A stretch of DNA of 64,000 bases, taken from the NCBI RefSeq assembly GCF_020447265.1, contig NZ_JAJADR010000002.1, positions 744,001-808,000 of the forward strand. The letters are read 5' to 3'. Numbering within the stretch: the first letter of the stretch is position 1; every line of letters starts with the position of its first letter. The position numbers and the translations under genes were made by a program. The DNA is from Hymenobacter lucidus (GTDB lineage Bacteria; Bacteroidota; Bacteroidia; Cytophagales; Hymenobacteraceae). Positions 52,183 to 60,171 of the stretch are shown here, one piece after another. Under the pieces are notes generated by a model, which saw nothing but the letters and a program-made list of their open reading frames with translations, was not told the origin of the DNA and searched no databases.

Positions 52183-53730
52183 ATGCCGCCCCTGTTTAAT
52201 CGTCGTCCGGAACCGGGCCTTGCTCCTGCCCTGCCGCCCGTAGCTATGCCCCTGGCCGAGCTGCTGGTGCGGGTGCGCCAAGCCGTGGAAACCCGCTTTG
52301 CCGACTCCTACTGGGTGCTAGCCGAAATTGCCGACCTCACCCTACCCCGCCACGACGGCGGCCACTGCTACCTCGTGCTCACCGACCAGCACGTTACCGG
52401 CCGCGGGGCCCAACTCAAAGCCCAGGCCCGGGCCACCATCTGGAGCCAGCGCTACCAGCAGCTGGCCCCGGCCTTCCTAGACCAGACCGGCCAAGAGCTG
52501 CGGCCGGGCCTCAAGCTGATGCTGCGGGTGCAGGTCAAGTTTCACGAGCAGTACGGGCTGAGCCTCGACGTATTGACCATCGACCCGAGCTACACCGTGG
52601 GCGACCTGGCCCGGCAGCGCCTCGAAACCGTGCGCAAGCTGGAAGCCAAAGGCCTGCTGGAGCGCCAGAAAAAGCTACCCCTACCGCTGGGCCCGCAGCG
52701 CTTGGCCGTCATTTCGTCGCCCACGGCGGCCGGCTTCCAGGATTTCGTGCAGCAGCTCGGCGAGTCGCCCTACGACTTTGCCGTGGCCCTGTTTCCGGCT
52801 GTGATGCAGGGCACCGAGTCGCCGGCCAGCATTCTGGCGGCGCTGGATGGCATCCGGGCGCAGCGGGCGGCTTTTGATGTAGTCGTCATTATCCGGGGTG
52901 GCGGGGCCAAAACCGACCTGTTAGCCTTCGACGACTACGGGCTGGCCGCCGCCGTGGGTGCTTTTCCGCTGCCGGTACTCACGGGTATCGGGCACGAGCG
53001 CGACGAAGCGGTGCTAGACCTGACGGCGCACCTGGCCCTGAAAACGCCCACGGCTGTGGCCGCCTTTCTGGCCGAGCGCCTGGCCCGCCTCGACGCGGTA
53101 TTTTCGGGCTACGCCGACCGGATTCGGGAACTGGCCGCCCGGCAGCTCGACGAGGCTGCCGACCTGCTCGGGCAGGCGGGCCGCTACGTATTTCAGGCTG
53201 CACGCGAGCAGCTGCAAGGCCACCGCGCCGAGCTATACCAGCGCATCCGAATAGCAGCTACTGTGCCGCGCCAGGTGGTGCAGCAGCAGCAGCGCCACCT
53301 GAGCCGCCACCGCCACGTGCTGCACCGCAGCACCCGCCGGGCCCTGGTGCGGCAGCAACAGCAGCTGCGCACGTTTGGCCGGGCGCTGGCCCAGCGGTTT
53401 CGGCGCCTGCACCGCCGCCGCCGCGAGCAGCTGCTGCGCCACCGCTACCAACTGCAGCTGGCTGCCGAGCGACTTTTGCACCGGGCCACGCTCCGGCTAG
53501 CCCAGCTCAGCACGCCCCCGCTGCCCGATGCCGCTGCCCTGGCCCGCCACGGCTACGTGCAGCTTATCACCGACCAGCCGCAACCCGATACTACCCTGCA
53601 GCCCGGCGACGAAGTACGGCTGCTGTTGCCCCACCTCACGCTGGCCGCCCAGATTACGGACCGCACCCCGCATCTGGCTCCGGCCTTATCCGCTTCCGAT
53701 AGTTCGGCCAATTCGGCCCCGCACTCATGA
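52183..53730 (+). CDS. xseA: Exodeoxyribonuclease VII large subunit
   Basis: 515 aa. N-terminal OB-type nucleic-acid binding domain (SYWVLAEIADLTLPRHDGGHCYLVLTD), central catalytic domain with LGPQRLAVISSPTAAGFQDFVQQL, VVVIIRGGGAKTDLLAFDDYGLAAAV and LTGIGHERDEAVLDLTAH, and a long C-terminal coiled coil extremely rich in Arg, Gln and His. Degrades single-stranded DNA with the small subunit. It overlaps xseB by 4 nt, the usual coupled arrangement. Confidence 0.95.
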   Translation: MPPLFNRRPEPGLAPALPPVAMPLAELLVRVRQAVETRFADSYWVLAEIADLTLPRHDGGHCYLVLTDQHVTGRGAQLKAQARATIWSQRYQQLAPAFLDQTGQELRPGLKLMLRVQVKFHEQYGLSLDVLTIDPSYTVGDLARQRLETVRKLEAKGLLERQKKLPLPLGPQRLAVISSPTAAGFQDFVQQLGESPYDFAVALFPAVMQGTESPASILAALDGIRAQRAAFDVVVIIRGGGAKTDLLAFDDYGLAAAVGAFPLPVLTGIGHERDEAVLDLTAHLALKTPTAVAAFLAERLARLDAVFSGYADRIRELAARQLDEAADLLGQAGRYVFQAAREQLQGHRAELYQRIRIAATVPRQVVQQQQRHLSRHRHVLHRSTRRALVRQQQQLRTFGRALAQRFRRLHRRRREQLLRHRYQLQLAAERLLHRATLRLAQLSTPPLPDAAALARHGYVQLITDQPQPDTTLQPGDEVRLLLPHLTLAAQITDRTPHLAPALSASDSSANSAPHS

Positions 53731-54032
53731 CCAACGATACCACCTACCGCCAAGCCATTGAAGAGCTCGAAACCATTCTGCGGGCCCTTGAAACCGATAC
53801 CGTTGACGTAGACGACCTGACGGCCCGCGTGCACCGTTCGGCCGAGCTGATTCGACTCTGCAAGCAAAAGCTGCGCAACGCGGAGTCGGCCATTGAGCGG
53901 GTGTTTGAAAACCTGGAAGAGGAAGACGACCACGACCCCACGGACGAAGCCGAGCTGCCCCCGCCTACCCCGCCGACTGGTCCCAGCCGCCCACCGGGCA
54001 AGGGTCGGGCTACTGGTCAGCTGCCGTTTTAG
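53727..54032 (+). CDS. xseB: Exodeoxyribonuclease VII small subunit
   Basis: 101 aa. TYRQAIEELETILRALETDTVDVDDLTARVHRSAELIRLCKQKLRNAESAIERVFENLE is the standard XseB helical hairpin. A roughly 35-residue acidic then proline-rich tail extends beyond the usual length. ATGA overlap with xseA. The small subunit coats the large-subunit coiled coil to form active exonuclease VII. Confidence 0.95.
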   Translation: MTNDTTYRQAIEELETILRALETDTVDVDDLTARVHRSAELIRLCKQKLRNAESAIERVFENLEEEDDHDPTDEAELPPPTPPTGPSRPPGKGRATGQLPF

Positions 54033-54067
54033 CAGCGGCCGGGGTTTAAGGAAAAGAGTTAGGTTGC

Positions 54068-54097
54068 TTGCATCCGCTACGGTTTGCCCTATATTTG
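54068..54097 (+). promoter_or_regulatory. Consensus promoter of the 7TM/kinase cluster
   Basis: TTG (54068-54070), 19 nt, then TATATTTG (54090-54097). Exact match to the Bacteroidota pattern, 65 nt before the ATG at 54162. A second TATTTG follows at 54105. Confidence 0.72.
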
Positions 54098-54111
54098 GAT
54101 GTTCTATTTGA

Positions 54112-54125
54112 GAACAAATTTGTTC
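54112..54125. promoter_or_regulatory. Perfect 14-bp dyad, possible operator
   Basis: GAACAAATTTGTTC is its own complement and begins about 14 nt after the -7 box, at roughly +8 to +21 of the predicted transcript, where a repressor would block elongation. TTTG and CAAA flank it. Confidence 0.5.
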
Positions 54126-54161
54126 AAATCTTTCTTTAATACCTCCTAACCACACCGCAGT

Positions 54162-54488
54162 ATGTCAGTATTCGATGGCAACGAAGGCTCCATTGTAACC
54201 GAAACAGTAGCAGCAGGCATGACGCATAATTATCGGGAATGGCCCGATGATTCTAAGCCGGTATTCAATGGCCAGTTTTTCGGTAAAAACAAGCTCAAAG
54301 AACTGATAGACGACTGTGGATCAGAATTCATGGGCATCCGCATCTATAACGCTGTAGATGACAACGGTGCTCCGGGCTTTGTCCTGGTCGGCGTAAAAGC
54401 GGATGAAAACGACCTTACGGATAAAGTCATGCTGGCCTCCGGGCCGGCCTGCCCTACGTGCTGTGCTTCAAGTAGCCCTCTGATGTAA
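54162..54488 (+). CDS. Small protein with C-terminal CPTCC motif, unknown
   Basis: 108 aa, soluble, no signal peptide. Distinct blocks: GNEGSIV near the start, AAGMTHNYREW, GQFFGKNKLKELIDDCG, MGIRIYNAVDDNGAPGFVLVGVKADENDL, and a tail CPTCC. The pattern of a compact alpha-beta domain plus terminal cysteines looks conserved rather than random, but I cannot name it. The two or three closely spaced cysteines could bind zinc or be modified. First gene after the strong promoter, 34 bp before the first 7TM gene; GC content is lower than in xseAB. Confidence 0.75.
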   Translation: MSVFDGNEGSIVTETVAAGMTHNYREWPDDSKPVFNGQFFGKNKLKELIDDCGSEFMGIRIYNAVDDNGAPGFVLVGVKADENDLTDKVMLASGPACPTCCASSSPLM

Positions 54489-54522
54489 AAAGCAATACGC
54501 CTGCCTTACTCCGCACTCTAGA

Positions 54523-55236
54523 ATGCCAACGTTAGATAGTACTGAACTGGTTAGCTTAGCTAAACAACTGAACCTGGTGTCAGTAGTCAGCTATTTATTG
54601 CCTTTGCTGGTATGCATCTGGCGTTGGCCTTCTTTACTGCCGGAGCATCGGCGCTTTATACTGGGTGCCTTGTTGACCAGCCTGACACTAAATATTCTGT
54701 CAGAAGTTGGCCGGCAGGTATGGCACAGCAACATCCTGTTCATTTACCTGATTGCCTGGACCGAGACACTCTTCCTTAGCTGGGTATACTATCATGCATT
54801 TCATACCCTGCGAAATCGTCGGTGGCTGCTGATAGGGGTCGCGCTGTTCGTGCTAGTGGCTTCCTTCGAGTCATTCTACCTGCACGGGCTGTATGGAGCC
54901 CGCACATATACGCGTGTTTCTCAGAGCATTCTTTTGGTTGGAGCAGCTCTTGTCTATTTTGAGCAGGTACTCCGAGAGCTGCGAAATATTCGGCTGGAGC
55001 GCGACCCGGTATTTCTGGTCAGTGTTGGCGTCACGCTGTACTACTCGGGCACACTAATGGTCTTCGTGTTGGAAGATTCCATGCACAAACAGCAGCAAAC
55101 TAATCAAATATGGGTTATGTACATTGTTGAATCCATCTTACTCATCGGGTTCAACATTCTACTGGCTATTGCTCTTCGTCATGCCGGCCGATCAGTACCT
55201 AGCCACTCCTTACCCTCCTCTGCCTCCAGTAACTAG
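54523..55236 (+). CDS. Seven-helix membrane protein, paralogue 1
   Basis: 237 aa. Seven hydrophobic helices at about 17-35, 45-63, 69-90, 97-117, 130-148, 163-182 and 193-215. Conserved with the next two genes: RW near helix 1 end, E-x-G after helix 2, E in helix 3 (WTETLFLSW), SFYLHG after helix 4, then VSQSILLVGAALVYFEQVL, LRELRNIRLERDP and LYYSGTLMVFVLE. Conserved buried E/Q/Y residues in helices 3, 5 and 6 suggest ligand sensing or a channel rather than a passive anchor. No named family recognised. Confidence 0.75.
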   Translation: MPTLDSTELVSLAKQLNLVSVVSYLLPLLVCIWRWPSLLPEHRRFILGALLTSLTLNILSEVGRQVWHSNILFIYLIAWTETLFLSWVYYHAFHTLRNRRWLLIGVALFVLVASFESFYLHGLYGARTYTRVSQSILLVGAALVYFEQVLRELRNIRLERDPVFLVSVGVTLYYSGTLMVFVLEDSMHKQQQTNQIWVMYIVESILLIGFNILLAIALRHAGRSVPSHSLPSSASSN

Positions 55237-55403
55237 ACGCTACGCCGAGAAAGACAGCTTCACGAAAGCATGGCTCGGTGTTGCTGGCGGCTGCTCCCAG
55301 CACCCAGCCACTGCGCAGTTTCCGTAGTTGGATTCATTGCCTGCGAAGCCCACTCCTCCCCTGCCTCGCCCTTTGTCAGTACCCGCTCTTATGATAAATA
55401 CCC

Positions 55404-56120
55404 TTGAATAGCGAGGAGCTGGTACGTTTTGCCAAACTGTTCAACGTCGTAGCCCTGCTTACCTACCTGATACCGTTGGGCGTAGGCTTGTACCGTTGGC
55501 GCAGCCTACAGGCGGTATACCGGCCCTTATTCTGGTTTGTGCTGATTCCGGGCTGCCTACTAAACGGCGCCCTGGCCGAATTTGGCCGGCATGTGCTGCA
55601 CAACAATGTTTTGTTTCTGCAGCTGGCCACCGTTGGCGAAACGCTGCTGCTCGGCTGGGCCTATTACGGCTGCCTGCACTCGGAGCGGGCCCGCCAGATT
55701 CTGCTGGCGGCTTTGGGCATCTTTACCGGCATCTACCTCTTCGAATTACTCTATCTCAACGGAGGCAACTTTCGCGCCGCGCAGGATGTGTATACCCACG
55801 TGGCGCAGAGCATTCTACTTATCAGCGCAGCCGTAGCCTATTTCGAGCAGACCCTGCGTGAGCTGCGCAACATTGACCTAGGCCAGGATTCTATGTTTAT
55901 GGTTAGTGTGGGCTCTATCCTTTACTACGCCGGCACGCTGATGGTATTTGTACTGGAGGGCCAGTTGCAGAACCAGCCCGACCTAATTTGGATGATGTAT
56001 ATTATCCAGTTTATTCTGCTGATTGTATTCAACACCTTTCTGGCTATTGCACTCTGGAACGGTAATCGACAAATAGAAGCTGCTGATGTGCCCCTGGGAT
56101 GGCCCAACGGTTACCTATAG
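55404..56120 (+). CDS. Seven-helix membrane protein, paralogue 2
   Basis: 238 aa from a TTG at 55404, the only start that keeps the frame (TAA at 55395). Closest to paralogue 1: YLIPLGVGLYRW, EFGRHVLHNNVLFL, VAQSILLISAAVAYFEQTL, LRELRNIDLGQDS, LYYAGTLMVFVLE. Thirteen nt upstream ATG 55391 reads Met-Ile-Asn-Thr-Leu and then hits TAG; removing a single T there would give TLNSEELVRFAK, matching TLDSTELVSLAK of paralogue 1. So either TTG is used or a 1-nt insertion (biological or sequencing) has shortened the gene's start. Confidence 0.75.
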   Translation: MNSEELVRFAKLFNVVALLTYLIPLGVGLYRWRSLQAVYRPLFWFVLIPGCLLNGALAEFGRHVLHNNVLFLQLATVGETLLLGWAYYGCLHSERARQILLAALGIFTGIYLFELLYLNGGNFRAAQDVYTHVAQSILLISAAVAYFEQTLRELRNIDLGQDSMFMVSVGSILYYAGTLMVFVLEGQLQNQPDLIWMMYIIQFILLIVFNTFLAIALWNGNRQIEAADVPLGWPNGYL

Positions 56121-56221
56121 TAGTCAGCTCATTTTCCCATCTAATCCTGCCAAACTTCTGCGAGATTTTGTAATTTTCTCTCGCCCTTCGCCCCTTCTCC
56201 CACACCTCTGCCACGTTTTGC

Positions 56222-56911
56222 ATGCATATTCCTTCGTGGCTTCTCACCTTCTGTGAATACCTGGAGCAAACGGCCAGTCTGGTGGTGCTGCTGCCGCTGG
56301 GACTGGCTTTCTGGCGCTGGCCACGGCTGCCCAAAACGATGCGTCTGATGACGGTCTATCTGGTATTTACGGAGCTGGTGCTATTAGCCTCGAGCCTGGT
56401 AGAGCTGTACCGGCCAGCCTGGAGCTACGGTATCTGGCACTTCTTTACCCTGGTCCAGACGCTGCTGTTTTTTCGCATCTACTACCTTACCCTTTCGTCA
56501 CCAGCCGTCCGGCTGCTCATCCAATTCGCGGCCGTGGGCTTTACTGTTTTCGCCTTCCTCGACTCGCTGTATCTGGAAGGACTGCAGCAGGTCAACTCCT
56601 ACACCCATGTGGCGCAAAGCGCGCTGCTTATCGGGCTGGCCCTGCTCTATTTCGAGCAGCTGCTCAATGAGCTCCATATTACCCGACTGGAGCAAGACCC
56701 ACTTTTTTTGGTAAGTACCGCGGTTGTTTTGTATTTTTCGGGTACTGTATTGCTGTATGTGTTCGTCAACAAGCTTTCTGCACCCGCCGACTACGCGAGC
56801 CATCAGGTGATTTATACGCTTAATTCTATGGTCAATCTGGTTCAGTACCTGTTATTTGCCTTGGCGTTTTGGTATGCAGGTCGTACTCTGCCTTCCCAGT
56901 CCCGGCCATGA
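56222..56911 (+). CDS. Seven-helix membrane protein, paralogue 3
   Basis: 229 aa, ATG 56222. Same topology and motif order as the two preceding genes but more diverged: LLPLGLAFWRW, LYLEGLQQVNSYTHVAQSALLIGLALLYFEQLL, NELHITRLEQDPLFLVS, LYFSGTVLLYV. Its stop overlaps the histidine kinase start (ATGA at 56908), so the two proteins are made together, which makes it the best candidate for the kinase's direct membrane partner. Function unknown. Confidence 0.75.
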   Translation: MHIPSWLLTFCEYLEQTASLVVLLPLGLAFWRWPRLPKTMRLMTVYLVFTELVLLASSLVELYRPAWSYGIWHFFTLVQTLLFFRIYYLTLSSPAVRLLIQFAAVGFTVFAFLDSLYLEGLQQVNSYTHVAQSALLIGLALLYFEQLLNELHITRLEQDPLFLVSTAVVLYFSGTVLLYVFVNKLSAPADYASHQVIYTLNSMVNLVQYLLFALAFWYAGRTLPSQSRP

Positions 56912-57723
56912 ACAGCTGGCTCCTCCCGGTGATGCTGGCCACGCCGGTGCTGCTGCTGCTGGCACTGGGTATCGTCGGGTTTGTGCTGCGCTACCAGCGG
57001 CGGCTGCTGCGGCAGCAGGAGCAGCTACGCCAAGTGCGCGACGCCTCCCAGCAGCAGGCCCTGGAAGCAGCACTGCTGGCCCAGGAGGATGAGCGCCGCC
57101 GTATTGCTGCCGACCTGCACGATGGCGTAGGTACTACCCTAGCCATTGCCAAGCTGCACCTGAGCACCCTGGGCCAGCCCAACCTTACGGAGGAAGCTAC
57201 GGCCTTGCTCGATCAGGCCATTGGTGAGGTAAGGCGCATTTCACGCAACCTGCTGCCCGCTGCTCTCCAGAAATTCGGCTTACCCTTTGCCCTCGACGCG
57301 CTGGCCCGCACCGTGCCCGCCGATGGCCCTACGCACGTTATCATCGAGCAGCGCGGCCAGCCCCGCCGCCTCGACCCCAAACGGGAGCTTATTGTATTCC
57401 GGGTGGTGCAGGAGCTGCTGGGCAACGGCCTGCGCCATGCCCACGCCGAAACCATCGAAGTCAGTGTCGACTTCGGCCCCGACTACCTTTCCCTCCAATA
57501 CCGCGACAATGGCGTGGGTTTCGACCCGGCCGCCGGCGACCTGCCACCCGCGCCAGGTACCCGTTCGGGCCTGGGCCTCACCAACCTGCGCAGCCGCGTA
57601 GCCGTGCTGCACGGTACCCTGCGCCACGATTCGGCCCCGGGCGCGGGCAGCAAAGTTTGGATTTCCTTCCCTATTCCGTATCTTCCGGCCGATCAAAAGC
57701 CCGCCCTAACTACCTCTGTATGA
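56908..57723 (+). CDS. Sensor histidine kinase, HisKA_3 (NarX/DesK type)
   Basis: 271 aa from ATG 56908. One N-terminal membrane helix (about 5-27), a short coiled linker, then the dimerisation box EDERRRIAADLHDGVGTTLA with phospho-acceptor H71, and an HATPase_c domain: N box ELLGNGLRHAHA (N173), G1 DNGVGFDP (200-207), G2 SGLGLTNLRSRV. It has no periplasmic sensor domain of its own, so input probably comes from partner proteins such as the 7TM paralogues. 4-nt overlaps with both neighbours. Confidence 0.93.
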   Translation: MNSWLLPVMLATPVLLLLALGIVGFVLRYQRRLLRQQEQLRQVRDASQQQALEAALLAQEDERRRIAADLHDGVGTTLAIAKLHLSTLGQPNLTEEATALLDQAIGEVRRISRNLLPAALQKFGLPFALDALARTVPADGPTHVIIEQRGQPRRLDPKRELIVFRVVQELLGNGLRHAHAETIEVSVDFGPDYLSLQYRDNGVGFDPAAGDLPPAPGTRSGLGLTNLRSRVAVLHGTLRHDSAPGAGSKVWISFPIPYLPADQKPALTTSV

Positions 57724-58130
57724 GCACACCTACTATCCGTTTAGCTGTAGTCGACGACCATATCCTGTTTCGGAAGGGCCTGCGTGCCCTCATTAGCGGC
57801 TTTCCTGATATGGAAGTACTCTTTGAAGCGGGTGATGGCCAGGAGCTTCTGGAGCACCTCGACCAAGGCATTGTACCCGACGTAGTGCTAATGGATTTGC
57901 AGATGCCCACCCTGGATGGCTTGCAGACTGTGCGCCTGATGCGGGCCCAATACCCCCGCGTGCGGGTGGTCATCATCTCGATGCATGACGAGCCCGAACT
58001 CATTGATAGCCTGCACACCGAAGGCGCCCACGGCTACCTGCTCAAGAATGCCAACCCCGAGGAAGTGCGCGGCGCTATTCTGGCCGCGGCCGACCACGCT
58101 ACCACCCGGCCCAGCCTGGCAGTGCTGTAG
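57720..58130 (+). CDS. Response regulator, receiver domain only
   Basis: 136 aa from ATG 57720. Complete receiver: acidic pocket D12 D13, phospho-acceptor D59 (VLMDLQMP), S87 and K109, with the NarL/FixJ-type sequence VDDHILFRKGLRALI. The usual C-terminal LuxR-type DNA-binding domain is missing: the protein ends 27 residues after K109 (DHATTRPSLAVL), and no HTH coding is found in any frame before the next gene. It may act by protein contact rather than as a transcription factor. Confidence 0.92.
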   Translation: MSTPTIRLAVVDDHILFRKGLRALISGFPDMEVLFEAGDGQELLEHLDQGIVPDVVLMDLQMPTLDGLQTVRLMRAQYPRVRVVIISMHDEPELIDSLHTEGAHGYLLKNANPEEVRGAILAAADHATTRPSLAVL

Positions 58131-58242
58131 GTCGATTAGCCTTCTTTTCTACCGAAATGCCTCTGCTCGTCAGGGGTATTTTTTTGCCCGGGCCACTAAC
58201 CACTAATTTGTTAAGCCCAACAAGACAGTAATAGTCGGGCTA

Positions 58243-58273
58243 TTGGCAAACTCCGTCCGGCTTTTTAGCTTTG
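58243..58273 (+). promoter_or_regulatory. Consensus promoter deciding the next start codon
   Basis: TTG (58243-58245), 20 nt, TAGCTTTG (58266-58273). The TTG that an ORF finder would take as start is the -33 element; the transcript would start near 58280. Confidence 0.65.
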
Positions 58274-58296
58274 ACTTTACTTCTTACCCTACTGCC

Positions 58297-59652
58297 TTGA
58301 AACCTCGGCTTTTACTCCTGCTTTGCTTCATCATCAGTGAGTCTCACGCTCAAACTCCAATATACCAGGTAAGCCTGCGGGAGCAGAAGTTGGTGGTCGA
58401 TAATCCCACCTTTCACATCACCGAAGTGCTCGACTTACGCGCGCAGCACCAGATTATCGGGTGGGTGCAGCGGGGCATGGGCAACGTGCGGGTTCCGGCC
58501 AATCTAGCGGGCGGCGTGGCGGCCGGCCTTGGGGGTTGGCTGCAGGTGCAACTGCCGCCCCGCCCCGGCAGCCGCCCCGTGCTGATGCGCGTGCACGAGC
58601 TGCGCATCGGCGAGCAGACCAAGGCAACCTCGGAAAAGGCTACCGCCGACGTGGATATCGACTTTGTGTACCAACAGCCTGATGGCCGCTACCAGGTGGT
58701 GCAGCGCTACATTGAGCAGGAAGAAAGTAAGGGCCTGGAAACCACCGGCCGCCACGACGACAACATCGTGGCGTGCCTGCAACGGGCCTGCACCCAGCTC
58801 AACGCCATCGACTGGGCGCAGCGCCTGAGCCTGGCCCCGGCTCTGACCACTGAGCAGGTGCGCTACCGCGGGGGCCGCAAGTCCCTGCCCTACGACTATG
58901 CTATTCTGACGGCGGCCTCCCGGCCCGCCGGTGTGTACTACACCTTTCTCGACTTTCGCAACAACAAGCCCGAAGCCGCGCCCGGCCTGAAAGTGGAGCA
59001 GTCGGTTGCCGGCAACCGGCCCATTACGGAAGAAGTAGAAGCCTCGGTAACAACGGCCACCGGTCCGCAGCCCTTGCGCGACGTATGGGGCTTTTCGGAT
59101 GGGGAGCAGGTGTACGTATTGCGCCAAAAGCATTTCTACCCCCTGAAGCGGGCCGGCGACGATTTCACCTTCACCGGCTGGGCCAGCGCCGACCCGGGCG
59201 CGATGAGCACGGCGGCTGTGGTAGGTGGCTTGGCCGGGGCCGCCGTAGCGGCGGCTACTACGCACGGTGAGCCCCAGGAATATATGCTCGACATGGCCAC
59301 CGGCCGCGTTGCCGACTTCGATTACCTCGACCAGCTGGCCCGGCACGATACGGCTTCGGTAGTGGTGTACCGGCGGCCAGGCGGCAGCAAAAAGCCGCTC
59401 ACGGTACTGCTCAACGGCCAGGAGTTGCAGACGCTGCCCGCCAACGACTTCGTGCTGATTCCGTGGACCAGCAAAACGCGGGAAATTTCGCTCTGCCTGG
59501 CCGGTGCTGAGTCTGGGTGTTATTCCTTCATTCCCGTGTTTGGCAAAACGATGTACGTGGAGCTAAAGGCCCGCACCGACGCCGAAAAGCCTTCTTTGGA
59601 ATACGTGCCCAATAAGGAGGGCGACTATTACGTGAAAAAGATGCGCCGCTAA
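58297..59652 (+). CDS. Secreted protein, uncharacterised
   Basis: 451 aa from a TTG at 58297, chosen because it gives an ideal signal peptide (KPRLLLLLCFIISESHAQ) and follows the promoter; the upstream TTG (58243) lies in the -33 box. The mature protein has long beta-rich segments (QVSLREQKLVVDNPTFHITEVLDLR, VLMRVHELRIGEQTKATSEKATADVDIDFVYQ) and a glycine/alanine-rich hydrophobic stretch (AAVVGGLAGAAVAAATTHG, about 310-330). No catalytic motif recognised. Probably periplasmic or outer-membrane associated. Confidence 0.75.
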   Translation: MKPRLLLLLCFIISESHAQTPIYQVSLREQKLVVDNPTFHITEVLDLRAQHQIIGWVQRGMGNVRVPANLAGGVAAGLGGWLQVQLPPRPGSRPVLMRVHELRIGEQTKATSEKATADVDIDFVYQQPDGRYQVVQRYIEQEESKGLETTGRHDDNIVACLQRACTQLNAIDWAQRLSLAPALTTEQVRYRGGRKSLPYDYAILTAASRPAGVYYTFLDFRNNKPEAAPGLKVEQSVAGNRPITEEVEASVTTATGPQPLRDVWGFSDGEQVYVLRQKHFYPLKRAGDDFTFTGWASADPGAMSTAAVVGGLAGAAVAAATTHGEPQEYMLDMATGRVADFDYLDQLARHDTASVVVYRRPGGSKKPLTVLLNGQELQTLPANDFVLIPWTSKTREISLCLAGAESGCYSFIPVFGKTMYVELKARTDAEKPSLEYVPNKEGDYYVKKMRR

Positions 59653-60011
59653 ACCAGCTCGGCACTGGGGTCCCAGAATCGGGTTTTGAAATCCTGCACC
59701 TGGTCGTCGACCACCCGAATTCCCTCGGCTTCCAGAAACTCCTGCATGGCCGTGGGTGTGGCGAAGTGCTGACGACCAGTAAGCAGCCCCAGCCGGTTTA
59801 CAACGCGGTAGGCCGGCACGGCCTGCGGCCCCACAGCCGGGTGGGCCGCCATCATGGCCCAGCCCACCATACGGGCCCCGTGCCGGGCACCGAGGTAGTG
59901 GGCAATAGCACCGTAGGTAGTAACGCGGCCGGCCGGAATCAGGCGCACCACGTCGTGCACGTCGCGGAAGAAGTTACGGTGGGCTTCGGTGGGTTCTTTG
60001 GGCGTCTTCAT
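59649..60011 (-). CDS. MGMT family protein lacking the active cysteine (alkyltransferase-like)
   Basis: 120 aa. The MGMT DNA-binding domain is clear: FFRDVHDVVRLIPAGRVTTYGAIAHYLG, RMVGWAMMAAHP, then PAYRVVNRLGLLTGRQHF. In true O6-alkylguanine transferases the last motif is PCHRV; here Cys is replaced by Ala and His by Tyr, so it cannot accept alkyl groups. Alkyltransferase-like proteins bind lesions and hand them to nucleotide excision repair, a likely role here. Its stop overlaps the convergent gene's stop by 4 nt. Confidence 0.92.
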   Translation of the reverse strand: MKTPKEPTEAHRNFFRDVHDVVRLIPAGRVTTYGAIAHYLGARHGARMVGWAMMAAHPAVGPQAVPAYRVVNRLGLLTGRQHFATPTAMQEFLEAEGIRVVDDQVQDFKTRFWDPSAELV

Positions 60012-60171
60012 GGAGTCAAAGTACGGGGAAATGCGCGGGTGGATACCGCCAATTCAAAGCTCAACAGTGGTTTTCACGAGCTGAACCTACTGCTGTTGGG
60101 GCGCGTAGACGGGTACTCCTGCTCCCGCAGGAAAGCACTATTCCTTCACTCCCAACCTAACCCTACCCGCT

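Noticed and set aside
57720..58300. Frameshifted HTH domain after the receiver
   Set aside because: No LuxR-type HTH sequence is found in any frame between 58100 and 58297.
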